Under the pieces are notes generated by a model. The model worked only from the letters and a program-made list of their open reading frames with translations. It was not told the origin of the DNA and ran no database searches. A stretch of 64,000 nt of DNA, taken from Pseudomonas sp. M47T1. Its GTDB lineage: Bacteria; Pseudomonadota; Gammaproteobacteria; Pseudomonadales; Pseudomonadaceae. The stretch lies in assembly GCF_000263855.1 (NCBI RefSeq), contig NZ_AJWX01000016.1, positions 62,001-126,000 of the forward strand, in the 5' to 3' direction. The position numbers were made by a program, and so were the translations under genes. The stretch's first letter is position 1; each line of letters begins with the position of its first letter. Of the stretch, positions 33,880 to 42,811 are shown piece by piece.

Positions 33880-35274
33880 ATGGATGATCAAGGACGCACC
33901 ATTTCTTCCGACAAGCCAATCCTTTATGTGCTCGATACCAATGTACTGATCCACGATCCAAACGCTTTGCTGAATTTTGAAGAGCATCACGTCGCCATTC
34001 CCATGACAGTTCTGGAAGAACTGGACAAGTTGAAGAGCGGCAAGCAATCGGTGGCTGCCGAGTGCCGTCAGGCCATTCGGCTGATCGACCAGACCCTGGG
34101 CGATGCCTGCCCGGCAGATGTCGAGCTGGGCGTTCCGATCCAACGCGGCAAGGGCGCCCCCAAGGGCTTCCTGTCCATTCTGATGACCAAGGGCGGCCCA
34201 CCCACCACGGTGCTGCCGGGCAACCTCAACGACAACATCATCATCAACCAGCTGGTTGACCTGCACGAGCGCAAGAAAGACTGGGACGTGGTGCTGGTCA
34301 CCAAAGACATCAACATGCGCCTCAAGGCGCGTGCCTGCGGAATTGCGGCCGAGGACTACAGCACCGACCAGTTGGTGGACGACGTGTCCCTGCTGTCGCG
34401 CGGCTATCACGAAATGACGGGCTCGTTCTGGGACCGAGTCAGCAAGGTCGAGACTCGCCAGGACCATGGCCGCACCTGGCATCGCGTGCAACTTCAGGAA
34501 CCACTGCCTGCGGTGCACATTAATGAGTTCATCATTGATGAACAGGGCTTTGTCGGCTGGATCAAGGGGGTAAAGGACGATGAACTGATGCTGCTGGACC
34601 TGCATCAGGAACCGCTGCTGCACCAGGAAGCCTGGGGCCTGAAACCACGTGACGTGCATCAGGCACTGGCGCTGTTTGCCCTGCTGGACCCGGACATTCA
34701 CCTGGTCAACCTGACCGGTGCAGCGGGTTCGGGCAAGACCATCCTGGCGTTGGCCGCAGCCATCGAGCAAACCATGGTGACCAAGCGTTACCGGCGCATC
34801 ATTGCCACGCGCAGCGTGCAGGGGCTTGATCAGGAGATCGGTTTCCTGCCGGGCACCGAGGCGGAAAAGATGGAACCTTGGCTGGGGGCCATCACCGACA
34901 ACCTCGAAGCGCTGCACATGGACGATGAAAACACCCACGGCAGTGTCGATTACATCCTGAGCAAGGTGCCGCTGCAGTTCAAGTCGCTGAACTACATCCG
35001 GGGCCGCAGCTTCCAGCAGAGCCTGATTCTGATCGACGAATGTCAGAACCTCACCCCGCACCAGATGAAAACCATCATCACCCGTGCGGGCGCCGGTTCC
35101 AAGGTGATCTGCCTGGGTAACCTGGCGCAGATCGACACCCCGTACCTGTCGGCGCCAAGCTCTGGCCTGACCTACCTGACCGAGCGTTTCAAGGATTTCC
35201 CCAATGGGGTGCATATCACCCTGCAAGGGGTGCCACGCTCGATCCTGGCCGAGTACGCCGAGTCTCACCTCTGA
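33880..35274 (+). CDS. PIN-PhoH family ATPase/ribonuclease
   Basis: A 464-residue fusion of an N-terminal PIN nuclease domain (YVLDTNVLIHDPN with Asp19, then VLEELDKLK) and a C-terminal PhoH ATPase domain (Walker A GAAGSGKT near residue 280, Walker B LILIDECQNL near 380). PIN-PhoH proteins of other bacteria act as RNA helicase/RNase; the role in Pseudomonas is not established to my knowledge. It stands alone, followed by a repeat hairpin and then moaC on the same strand. Confidence 0.88.
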   Translation: MDDQGRTISSDKPILYVLDTNVLIHDPNALLNFEEHHVAIPMTVLEELDKLKSGKQSVAAECRQAIRLIDQTLGDACPADVELGVPIQRGKGAPKGFLSILMTKGGPPTTVLPGNLNDNIIINQLVDLHERKKDWDVVLVTKDINMRLKARACGIAAEDYSTDQLVDDVSLLSRGYHEMTGSFWDRVSKVETRQDHGRTWHRVQLQEPLPAVHINEFIIDEQGFVGWIKGVKDDELMLLDLHQEPLLHQEAWGLKPRDVHQALALFALLDPDIHLVNLTGAAGSGKTILALAAAIEQTMVTKRYRRIIATRSVQGLDQEIGFLPGTEAEKMEPWLGAITDNLEALHMDDENTHGSVDYILSKVPLQFKSLNYIRGRSFQQSLILIDECQNLTPHQMKTIITRAGAGSKVICLGNLAQIDTPYLSAPSSGLTYLTERFKDFPNGVHITLQGVPRSILAEYAESHL

Positions 35275-35279
35275 GGAGT

Positions 35280-35333
35280 AGCTGCAAGCTGCAAGCTAGT
35301 CGCCGAACAGCTTGCAGCTTAAAGCTTGCAGCT
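35280..35333. repeat. AGCTTGCAGCT inverted repeat between phoH and moaC
   Basis: AGCTGCAAGCTGCAAGCT at 35280-35297 is inverted at 35309-35333 (AGCTTGCAGCTTAAAGCTTG and on). It is the same style of repeat as at 6218-6308 and would form a hairpin in a phoH-moaC transcript. Confidence 0.7.
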
Positions 35334-35380
35334 CCCCAAAGGGGTTACAATTGCCGCTCCCCCGCATAGGAGCAAGGCAA

Positions 35381-35854
35381 TTGCTGACCCATCTCGATTC
35401 CCAGGGCCGTGCCAACATGGTCGATGTCACTGAAAAAGCGGTGACGTCTCGTGAAGCTGTGGCCGAAGCACGGGTGCGGATGCTCCCGCAAACCCTGCAG
35501 ATGATTGTTGACGGCGGCCACCCCAAGGGTGATGTGTTCGCCGTGGCGCGCATTGCTGGCATTCAGGCAGCCAAAAAGACCAGCGACCTGATTCCCCTGT
35601 GCCACCCGCTGATGCTCACCAGCGTCAAGGTCGAGTTGTCGGCCGACGGCGCCGATGCGGTGCGCATCGTGGCGCGCTGCAAGCTGGCCGGGCAGACCGG
35701 GGTCGAGATGGAAGCGTTGACCGCTGCCAGCGTCGCCGCACTGACCCTCTATGACATGTGCAAGGCGGTGGACAAGGGCATGATCATCGAGAGCGTGCGG
35801 CTGCTGGAAAAGACCGGCGGCAAGAGTGGTGACTACCAGGCGGTGCCGGCATGA
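35381..35854 (+). CDS. moaC: Cyclic pyranopterin monophosphate synthase MoaC
   Basis: A 157-residue enzyme acting after MoaA in molybdenum cofactor synthesis. The family start (M)LTHLDSQGRANMVDVTEKA is preceded by AGGAG eight bases before TTG 35381, so TTG is the likely start even though the frame is open further upstream. KKTSDLIPLCHPL and the GVEMEALTAASVAALT block are conserved. The stop overlaps the moaD ATG. Confidence 0.95.
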   Translation: MLTHLDSQGRANMVDVTEKAVTSREAVAEARVRMLPQTLQMIVDGGHPKGDVFAVARIAGIQAAKKTSDLIPLCHPLMLTSVKVELSADGADAVRIVARCKLAGQTGVEMEALTAASVAALTLYDMCKAVDKGMIIESVRLLEKTGGKSGDYQAVPA

Positions 35855-36096
35855 ACATCAATGTGGTGTATTTCGCCCGCTACCGCGAAGCTATGGGCAT
35901 GGACGGCGAGGAGCTGAACGGGACCTTCGCCACGCTGGAGGACGTGCGCCAGGAACTGCTGGAGCGTGGCGGCAACTGGAGCGTGCTAGGCGAGGCCAAC
36001 CTGATGTGTGCCTGCAACCAGGATCTGTGCAAGCTTGATGAGCCGGTGGCCGATGGCGACGAAGTGGCCTTCTTCCCACCTGTGACCGGGGGTTGA
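35851..36096 (+). CDS. moaD: Molybdopterin synthase sulfur carrier MoaD
   Basis: An 81-residue ubiquitin-like small subunit of molybdopterin synthase. It ends in VTGG, the diglycine that is thiocarboxylated to deliver sulfur. ATGA overlap with moaC, and its TGA is two bases before the moaE ATG, so the three genes are coupled. Confidence 0.95.
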   Translation: MNINVVYFARYREAMGMDGEELNGTFATLEDVRQELLERGGNWSVLGEANLMCACNQDLCKLDEPVADGDEVAFFPPVTGG

Positions 36097-36098
36097 TC

Positions 36099-36548
36099 AT
36101 GGGCGTTCGCGTGCAACCTGATGCGTTTGATCCGGGTGCGGAGGTCAATGCCATGCATGCCGCCAACGTCGGCGTGGGCGCGGTGGTGAGTTTTGTCGGC
36201 TACGTGCGGGACTTCAACGACGGCCTGGAGGTGTCAGGCATGTGCCTGGAGCATTACCCGGGCATGACCGAAAAGGCCTTGGGCAAGATCGTAATCGAGG
36301 CCGAACAGCGCTGGCCGTTGCTCAAGGTCGAGGTGCTGCACCGCGTCGGCGCCCTGGAACCGGGCGAGCCGATCGTGTTTGTCGGCGTGGCCAGTGCTCA
36401 TCGGCAGGCGGCGTTCGACGCCTGCAACTTCATCATGGACTACCTGAAAACCCGCGCGCCGTTCTGGAAGAAGGAACAGACCGGGGAAGGCGAGCGCTGG
36501 GTGGAAGGCAAGGCCAGCGACAATCAGGCGGCTGATCGCTGGCAATAA
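36099..36548 (+). CDS. moaE: Molybdopterin synthase catalytic subunit MoaE
   Basis: A 149-residue large subunit of molybdopterin synthase. FVGYVRDFNDG near residue 35, LEHYPGMTEKAL near 55, HRVGALEPGEPIVFVGVAS and the PFWKKE active-site lysine motif near residue 125 are all present. ATG 36099 was used rather than TTG 36093. The acting MoaA is not in the window. Confidence 0.95.
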   Translation: MGVRVQPDAFDPGAEVNAMHAANVGVGAVVSFVGYVRDFNDGLEVSGMCLEHYPGMTEKALGKIVIEAEQRWPLLKVEVLHRVGALEPGEPIVFVGVASAHRQAAFDACNFIMDYLKTRAPFWKKEQTGEGERWVEGKASDNQAADRWQ

Positions 36549-36634
36549 CGCTGTACCACTGCGGTGTCGCCGCAGCCTACGGCGCGGCTACACCAACACG
36601 GCGGCCGCCAGGCCGCGTCAGGGCGCTACGCCGA

Positions 36635-38098
36635 TCAGGGGTGCTTGCGTTGCACCGGCCGCAGCAGCTCGGTCGACGGCGTTTCACAACTGATCTTGCG
36701 GCCCAGCAGGGCCTCGATGGACGGCAGCTGGTAGGAATCGTCTTCGCCGGCAAAGCTGATGGACACGCCGCTCATGCCGGCACGGCCGGTACGGCCAATG
36801 CGGTGCACGTAGTCGTCCGGGTCTTCCGGCAGGGTGAAGTTGATCACGTGGCTGATGCCATCAATGTGGATGCCGCGGCCTGCCACGTCGGTGGCCACCA
36901 GGATGCGAATCTTGCCCTCGCGGAAGCCTTCCAGGGTCTTGATGCGCTTGTGCTGTGGTACATCGCCCGACAATTGCGCGGCGTTGACGCCATCGCGCAC
37001 CAGTTTTTCCTCGATGCGCCGTACTTCATCCTTGCGGTTGGCGAACACCATCACCCGCTCCCAGCCGTTGTCGTTGACCAGGTTGTACAGCAACTTGTAT
37101 TTGTCGCTGCCGGCCACCGCGTAGACGTGCTGTTCCACGGTTTCGCTGGCCACGTTTTCCGGCTCGATCTCGACAATGGCAGGGTCGGTGGTCCATTGCT
37201 TGGCCAGGTTCATCACGTCTTCGGTGAAGGTGGCCGAGAACAGCAGGGTCTGGCGTTCGCTTTTCGGCGGGGTCTGGCGAATGATCTGACGGACCTGGGG
37301 GATGAAGCCCATGTCGAGCATGCGGTCGGCTTCGTCCAGCACCATCACCTCGACCATGTCCAGGTGCACTTCGCCGCGCTGGTTGAAATCCAGCAGGCGG
37401 CCCGGAGTGGCCACCAGGATGTCGCAGTGGCGTGCTTCGAGCTGCTTGAGTTGCTTGTCGAAGTCCATGCCACCGACGAAGGTCATCACGTTCAGGCCGG
37501 TGTACTTGGTCAGGTTGGCCGCGTCCTTGGCGATCTGCACCACCAGTTCGCGGGTAGGGGCGATGATCAGTGCCCGCGGCTCGCCCATGTAGCGCTCTTT
37601 GGGCGGTGGCGTCTGCTGCAACTGGGTGATGATCGAAATCAGGAAGGCTGCGGTCTTGCCGGTGCCGGTCTGGGCGCGACCGATGGCGTCCTTGCCCTTC
37701 AGGGTAAACCCCATCACCTCGGCCTGGATGGGCGTGCAGTAGGGAAAGCCCAGGTCATGGATGGCGTGCATCAGCTCGTCAGAGAGCTTGAAGTCGTGGA
37801 AGCGGGTCTTGCCTTCCTGCGGCGCCACCTTGAAGTCTTCCAGTTTCCACAGTGCGGCAGCCGGCTTGGGCTTGCGTTCGCGTGGGGAAGGTCTGACCCG
37901 CTCGGCTTCGAGGGCGGGGGCAGCGGCTTGGACCTGGGGCGCAGGCTCTGGGGCCTCTGGCGCGGTTTGGCTTGCACGCCCCACTGGCGTGGGTATGGCC
38001 GTTTCCCGAGCCAGGCTCGGTGCCACAGCAGCAGTCATTTCGGCTGCGAGCGGCTCAGCCTCGCTTTTTCCGAACAGGTTCTTGAGTGCTTTGAGCAC
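36635..38098 (-). CDS. rhlB: ATP-dependent RNA helicase RhlB
   Basis: A 487-residue DEAD-box helicase that unwinds structured RNA with the RNA degradosome. The core has Walker A AQTGTGKT at residues 142-149, VLDEADRMLDMGF near 255, the SAT motif and HRIGRTGRAG near the end. An Ala/Pro/Glu-rich N-terminal extension of about 95 residues precedes the core, as in other pseudomonad RhlB proteins. The start is GTG 38098. It is convergent with moaE. Confidence 0.93.
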   Translation of the reverse strand: MLKALKNLFGKSEAEPLAAEMTAAVAPSLARETAIPTPVGRASQTAPEAPEPAPQVQAAAPALEAERVRPSPRERKPKPAAALWKLEDFKVAPQEGKTRFHDFKLSDELMHAIHDLGFPYCTPIQAEVMGFTLKGKDAIGRAQTGTGKTAAFLISIITQLQQTPPPKERYMGEPRALIIAPTRELVVQIAKDAANLTKYTGLNVMTFVGGMDFDKQLKQLEARHCDILVATPGRLLDFNQRGEVHLDMVEVMVLDEADRMLDMGFIPQVRQIIRQTPPKSERQTLLFSATFTEDVMNLAKQWTTDPAIVEIEPENVASETVEQHVYAVAGSDKYKLLYNLVNDNGWERVMVFANRKDEVRRIEEKLVRDGVNAAQLSGDVPQHKRIKTLEGFREGKIRILVATDVAGRGIHIDGISHVINFTLPEDPDDYVHRIGRTGRAGMSGVSISFAGEDDSYQLPSIEALLGRKISCETPSTELLRPVQRKHP

Positions 38099-38185
38099 GG
38101 TCTTCTCATTAATTGGTTAAGGAATGTACGCCGGGCAGTGTAATGCAAGAATCGGGCGCGGCGTAGTGCCTCTAGGCATTGCGCC

Positions 38186-38271
38186 TGTGGGAGCGGGCCT
38201 GCCCGCGAAAAGACACTACGGATAATCAGCCGCACCGCAGCGTCTGCTTCGCGGGCAGAGCCCGCTCCCAC
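38186..38271. repeat. REP pair between rhlB and the esterase gene
   Basis: GGGAGCGGGCCTGCCCGCG (38188 on) and its inverted partner ending at 38271 face each other across about 38 bases. The two arms differ slightly (GGGCCTGCCC against GGGCAGAGCCC). The pair abuts the 3' end of the esterase gene. Confidence 0.88.
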
Positions 38272-38275
38272 GGGG

Positions 38276-38932
38276 TCAGGCGAGCTTTTGCGCGAGCCAG
38301 GCGGCGATGTCGCGGATTTCTTCGATCACCACTTCGTGGCCCATCGGGTACTCATGCCATTGCAACTGCACGCCCTGGGCGTGGAGGAAGTCATGGGCCG
38401 CGCGACCCATGGGGTGCAATACCACTTCGTCCCGGGTGCCATGCAGGCACAACACCGGGGTGGCCTTCTGGGCTGCACTGAGTTGCACCCCGTCGTGGAA
38501 GCCGGGTGCATAGGTGGACAGCGCCATCACGCCACCCAAAGTACCGGCGTAACGCGAGAATGCCGTGTGGTAGACCACGGCGCCACCCTGGGAGAAACCG
38601 GCGATGAAAATGCGCGAGGCCGGGATGCCGGAGGCCACTTGCACTTCAATCAAGCCCTTGACCATATCGGCCGATTCATCCAGTTGATCGCTGTCTATGG
38701 CCCGGGCTGGGGTCATGGCCTTGATGTCATACCAGCTGGGCATTTCATAGCCGCCGTTGATGGTCACTGGCCGGGTAGGCGCCTGGGGCAGGATAAACCG
38801 TGCGCCGGGCAGGCTGGTCTGCAAGGCTTCGGCCACTGGCAGGAAGTCATAGCGGTCGGCGCCCAGGCCATGCAACCAGATCACACAGGCGTCGGCGGAC
38901 TGGGTAGGTTCGAGGATCATCGGGTTGCTCAT
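38276..38932 (-). CDS. Carboxylesterase, acyl-protein thioesterase-like
   Basis: A 218-residue cytosolic alpha/beta hydrolase of the carboxylesterase 2 family. The oxyanion region is WLHGLGADRYDF near residue 19, the nucleophile is Ser114 in GFSQGG, and Asp168 (HGTRDEVV) and His199 (MGHEV) complete the triad. Small ester or thioester hydrolysis is likely; the physiological substrate is unknown. It has no signal peptide and stands alone. Confidence 0.9.
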   Translation of the reverse strand: MSNPMILEPTQSADACVIWLHGLGADRYDFLPVAEALQTSLPGARFILPQAPTRPVTINGGYEMPSWYDIKAMTPARAIDSDQLDESADMVKGLIEVQVASGIPASRIFIAGFSQGGAVVYHTAFSRYAGTLGGVMALSTYAPGFHDGVQLSAAQKATPVLCLHGTRDEVVLHPMGRAAHDFLHAQGVQLQWHEYPMGHEVVIEEIRDIAAWLAQKLA

Positions 38933-39411
38933 GACTGCTCCAAAAAAGTGCGAACGCTCTCATAAAGTGCATTGCAAAGGGGCGTATCGGTGCGATACGG
39001 GAAAAAGATGTCGCAAGGGTACAAGTTTTCCTATTGACGGAGGCTGAAACGCTTGCGCTCTGTAACGTGGTACGCGCTTTGCTATGTATCCGCCAAGTGG
39101 AAGGAAATACCAATCCGGTAACACTATCAGGCTGTACGCCCGGTGGCTAAAGCGCAATGGTGCGCAAACCGATTGCTGACCTTTCACGGGTCATGCGAAA
39201 CGACAGGGGCGAGCCATAACGCCTCATCAGTTCGACCGATCAAGGAGCCGTGAGTTTGCAGCAAACCGCAAGGGCAGCCGCACTCACACAATCAAAAAAA
39301 TGCGTCCTTCACCGCTTGACCCAAAATCAAGCCAACACTGGGTCGAAATCGCCTCAAAAGGGTGCGGCAGGACACACGCTCTACACAACAAGAGCTATTT
39401 TGGAGGTTTGA
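38933..39411. promoter_or_regulatory. Upstream region of the aap operon, no gene
   Basis: About 480 bases without a supported gene. The only firm element is TTTTGGAGG five to ten bases before the aapJ ATG, a strong ribosome site. I looked for a sigma-54 GG-N10-GC pattern and found none convincing. Confidence 0.5.
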
Positions 39412-40440
39412 ATGAAAATGCTGAAATCCACCCTGGCTGTCCTGACTGCCGCCACCGTTCTCGGTGTCAGCAGCTTTGCCCAGGCAGGCGCCACTCTGGA
39501 CGCGATTCAGAAGAAAGGTTTCATTCAGTGCGGCGTCAGTGATGGCCTGCCTGGTTTCTCGGTGCCAGACGCTACCGGCAAGATCCAGGGCATCGACGCC
39601 GACGTCTGCCGCGCAGTGGCTGCCGCTGTGTTCGGTGACGCCACCAAGGTCAAGTTCAGCCAGTTGAACGCCAAGGAGCGCTTCACCGCGCTGCAGTCCG
39701 GTGAAATCGACGTGCTGTCGCGCAACACCACTTGGACCAGTTCCCGTGACGCAGGCATGGGCCTGATGTTCACCGGCGTCACCTACTATGACGGCGTGGG
39801 CTTCCTGGCCAACAAGAAACTGGGCGTGAAAAGTGCCAAGGAGCTGGACGGTGCAACCATCTGCATCCAGGCCGGTACCACCACTGAGCTGAACGTGTCG
39901 GACTACTTCCGCGCCAACGGCCTGAAATACACCCCGATCACCTTCGACACCTCCGACGAAAGCGCCAAGTCGCTGGAAAGCGGCCGTTGCGACGTGCTCA
40001 CCTCCGACAAGTCGCAGTTGTACGCACAGCGCTCCAAGCTGGCCTCCCCGGGCGACTACGTGGTACTGCCGGAAACCATCTCCAAGGAGCCTCTGGGCCC
40101 GGTCGTGCGTAAAGGCGACGAAGACTGGTTCAGCATCGTCAAGTGGACCCTGTTCGCCATGCTCAACGCCGAGGAAGCTGGCATCACTTCCAAGAACGTC
40201 CTGGAAGAAGCCAAGTCGACCAAAAACCCCGACGTGGCTCGCCTGCTGGGCGGCGATGGCGAATACGGCAAAGACCTGAAGCTGCCGAAGGACTGGGTAG
40301 TGAAGATCGTTTCGCAGGTAGGTAACTACGGTGAAGTGTTCGAGCGCAACCTGGGCAAGAGCACCCCGCTGGCCATTGACCGTGGCCTGAACGCTCTGTG
40401 GAACAATGGCGGCATCCAGTACGCACCACCGGTACGTTAA
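39412..40440 (+). CDS. aapJ: General L-amino acid ABC transporter, binding protein AapJ
   Basis: A 342-residue periplasmic solute-binding protein for a broad range of L-amino acids. A signal peptide (STLAVLTAATVLGVSSFAQA, cleavage near residue 25) precedes the SBP family 3 fold with GFIQCGVSDGLPGFSVPDATG, and FVRE-type ligand contacts replaced by GKIQGIDADVCRAVAAA. It is the first gene of aapJQMP and is followed by an intercistronic hairpin, which fits excess production of the binding protein over the permease. Confidence 0.95.
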   Translation: MKMLKSTLAVLTAATVLGVSSFAQAGATLDAIQKKGFIQCGVSDGLPGFSVPDATGKIQGIDADVCRAVAAAVFGDATKVKFSQLNAKERFTALQSGEIDVLSRNTTWTSSRDAGMGLMFTGVTYYDGVGFLANKKLGVKSAKELDGATICIQAGTTTELNVSDYFRANGLKYTPITFDTSDESAKSLESGRCDVLTSDKSQLYAQRSKLASPGDYVVLPETISKEPLGPVVRKGDEDWFSIVKWTLFAMLNAEEAGITSKNVLEEAKSTKNPDVARLLGGDGEYGKDLKLPKDWVVKIVSQVGNYGEVFERNLGKSTPLAIDRGLNALWNNGGIQYAPPVR

Positions 40441-40449
40441 GTCGGCCCC

Positions 40450-40481
40450 GCGCCTGGCAGCCCGTTAATGCTGCCAGGCGC
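40450..40481 (+). other. Intercistronic hairpin aapJ-aapQ
   Basis: GCGCCTGGCAGC and GCTGCCAGGCGC form a perfect 12-bp stem with an 8-base loop, ten bases after the aapJ stop and 30 bases before aapQ. No T-run follows. It probably protects the aapJ 3' end and lowers aapQMP expression. Confidence 0.8.
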
Positions 40482-40511
40482 TGTTACATTCCCTTTCTTC
40501 CGGGGCACTTC

Positions 40512-41690
40512 ATGCAAAATCAAATCGGCGCACCCAAAGGGTTTTCCCTGACCGATCCACGTGTGCGTGCGTGGCTATTCCAGATCATCACCATTGTGGC
40601 GGTGATCTCCCTGGGCTGGTTCCTGTTCAACAACACACAGACCAACCTGCAACACCGCGGCATCACGTCCGGCTTCGACTTCCTTGACCGCAGTGCCGGC
40701 TTCGGCATCGCCCAGCACCTGATCCCCTACACCGAGTCGGACACCTACTCGCGCGTCTTTGTGATCGGGCTGCTCAACACCCTGCTGGTGACGTTCATCG
40801 GCGTGATCCTGGCCACTGTGCTGGGGTTTGTCATCGGGGTGTCCAGGCTGTCGTCCAACTGGATGGTCAACAAGCTGGCCACCGTGTATGTGGAGACCTT
40901 CCGCAACATTCCGCCGCTGCTGCAAATCCTGTTCTGGTATTTCGCCGTGTTCCTGACCATGCCTGGCCCACGCGGCAGTCATAACCTGTGGAACATGTTC
41001 TACCTGAGCAACCGTGGCCTGAATATGCCGGCGGCCATCACCGCCGAGGGCATCTGGCCGTTCCTGATCGCCATCGTGCTGGCGTTCGTCGCCATCGGCA
41101 TCATGGTGAAATGGGCCAACAAGCGTTTCGAGGACACCGGCCAGCCGTTCCACAAGTTCTGGGCAGGTGTTGCCCTGCTGGTGGTGATCCCGGGCCTGAG
41201 CATGCTGGTGTTCGGCAGCCCCGTGCACTGGGAAATGCCGGAACTGCGCGGTTTCAACTTCGTGGGCGGGTGGGTGATGATCCCAGAGCTGCTGGCCCTG
41301 ACCCTGGCCTTGAGCGTGTACACCGCAGCGTTCATCGCCGAGATCGTGCGTTCGGGCATCAAGTCGGTCAGCCACGGTCAGACCGAAGCGGCGCGCTCCC
41401 TGGGCCTGCGCCCCGGGCCAACGCTGCGCAAGGTGATCATTCCCCAGGCACTGCGGGTGATTATCCCGCCATTGACCAGCCAGTACCTGAACCTGGCGAA
41501 GAACTCTTCGCTGGCGGCCGGTATCGGTTACCCGGAAATGGTTTCGCTGTTCGCTGGCACGGTGCTCAACCAGACCGGCCAAGCCATCGAAGTCATCGCC
41601 ATTACCATGAGCGTGTACCTGGCGATCAGCATCAGCATCTCCTTGCTGATGAACTGGTACAACAAGCGCATCGCGCTGATCGAACGGTGA
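40512..41690 (+). CDS. aapQ: Amino acid ABC transporter permease AapQ
   Basis: A 392-residue inner-membrane permease. The first helix (FQIITIVAVISLGWFLF) is near residue 20, and the HisM-type permease domain with the EAA loop (SHGQTEAARSLGLRPGPTLR) lies in the C-terminal third. ATG 40512 gives the conserved start; the long open frame upstream overlaps aapJ and is not real. It forms a heterodimer with AapM. Confidence 0.94.
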   Translation: MQNQIGAPKGFSLTDPRVRAWLFQIITIVAVISLGWFLFNNTQTNLQHRGITSGFDFLDRSAGFGIAQHLIPYTESDTYSRVFVIGLLNTLLVTFIGVILATVLGFVIGVSRLSSNWMVNKLATVYVETFRNIPPLLQILFWYFAVFLTMPGPRGSHNLWNMFYLSNRGLNMPAAITAEGIWPFLIAIVLAFVAIGIMVKWANKRFEDTGQPFHKFWAGVALLVVIPGLSMLVFGSPVHWEMPELRGFNFVGGWVMIPELLALTLALSVYTAAFIAEIVRSGIKSVSHGQTEAARSLGLRPGPTLRKVIIPQALRVIIPPLTSQYLNLAKNSSLAAGIGYPEMVSLFAGTVLNQTGQAIEVIAITMSVYLAISISISLLMNWYNKRIALIER

Positions 41691-41700
41691 GGAAACGCCC

Positions 41701-42801
41701 ATGACGACGACGCATATTTTCAAACCGAACATGCCGCCGCCCAACATGGCGGTAGGCCCTGTCGCCTGGATGCGCGCCAACCTGTTTTCCACCTGGTTCA
41801 ACACCCTGTTGACGCTGGTGGCGTTGTACCTGATCTACCTGATCGTGCCACCGCTGCTGAGCTGGGCGTTCGTGGACGCGAACTGGACGGGTACCACCCG
41901 CGAAGACTGCACCAAGGCAGGGGCGTGCTGGGTGTTTATCGAGCAGCGCTTCGGCCAGTTCATGTACGGCTACTACCCGCAGGCACTGCGCTGGCGCGTC
42001 GACCTGACCGTGTGGCTGGCCGTGCTGGGTGCTGCGCCACTGTTTATCGCCCGCATGCCGCGCAAGCCGCTGTACGGCCTGTGCTACCTGGTGGCGTTCC
42101 CGATCATTGCCTACAGCCTGCTGCATGGCGGCTACCTGGGCCTTGAAAACGTGGCCACCAGCCAATGGGGCGGCCTGATGCTGACCCTGGTCATCGCCAC
42201 CGTGGGTATCGCCGGCGCCTTGCCGCTGGGCATCCTGCTGGCACTGGGGCGGCGTTCGAAAATGCCGGCCGTGAAGGTGGTATGCGTGACCTTCATCGAG
42301 TTCTGGCGCGGTGTGCCGCTGATTACCGTGCTGTTCATGTCTTCGGTGATGCTGCCGTTGTTCATGCCCGAAGGCATGAACTTCGACAAGCTGCTACGGG
42401 CCTTGATCGGCGTAATCTTGTTCCAGTCCGCCTACGTTGCCGAGGTGGTGCGTGGTGGCCTGCAGGCCATTCCCAAGGGCCAGTACGAAGCTGCCGCGGC
42501 CATGGGCCTGGGCTACTGGCGCGCCATGGGCCTGGTGATTCTGCCTCAGGCGCTGAAGCTGGTGATCCCGGGTATCGTCAACACCCTGATTGCACTGTTC
42601 AAGGACACCAGCCTTGTGATCATCATCGGCCTGTTCGACCTGCTCAACAGCGTCAAGCAAGCGGGCGCCGACCCCAAATGGCTGGGCATGGCCACCGAAG
42701 GCTATGTGTTTGCCGCTGCCGTCTATTGGATTTTCTGTTTCAGTATGTCCCGCTACTCCGTGCACCTGGAGCGCAAGCTGGACACTGGCCACAAGCGTTA
42801 G
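41701..42801 (+). CDS. aapM: Amino acid ABC transporter permease AapM
   Basis: A 366-residue inner-membrane permease, partner of AapQ. The EAA loop reads PKGQYEAAAAMGLGYWRAM near residue 260, followed by PQALKLVIPGIVNTLI. GAGGAA precedes ATG 41701, ten bases after the aapQ stop, and its own stop is ten bases before aapP. Confidence 0.94.
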   Translation: MTTTHIFKPNMPPPNMAVGPVAWMRANLFSTWFNTLLTLVALYLIYLIVPPLLSWAFVDANWTGTTREDCTKAGACWVFIEQRFGQFMYGYYPQALRWRVDLTVWLAVLGAAPLFIARMPRKPLYGLCYLVAFPIIAYSLLHGGYLGLENVATSQWGGLMLTLVIATVGIAGALPLGILLALGRRSKMPAVKVVCVTFIEFWRGVPLITVLFMSSVMLPLFMPEGMNFDKLLRALIGVILFQSAYVAEVVRGGLQAIPKGQYEAAAAMGLGYWRAMGLVILPQALKLVIPGIVNTLIALFKDTSLVIIIGLFDLLNSVKQAGADPKWLGMATEGYVFAAAVYWIFCFSMSRYSVHLERKLDTGHKR

Positions 42802-42811
42802 GAGTGTCATC

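Noticed and set aside
39140..39180. Sigma-54 promoter before aapJ
   Set aside because: TGG and TTGC elements occur, but the spacing between the GG and GC pairs is 14, not 10.
38960..39187. 75-residue minus-strand frame upstream of aapJ
   Set aside because: No start signal, no family features, and it lies in a region better explained as the aap control region.
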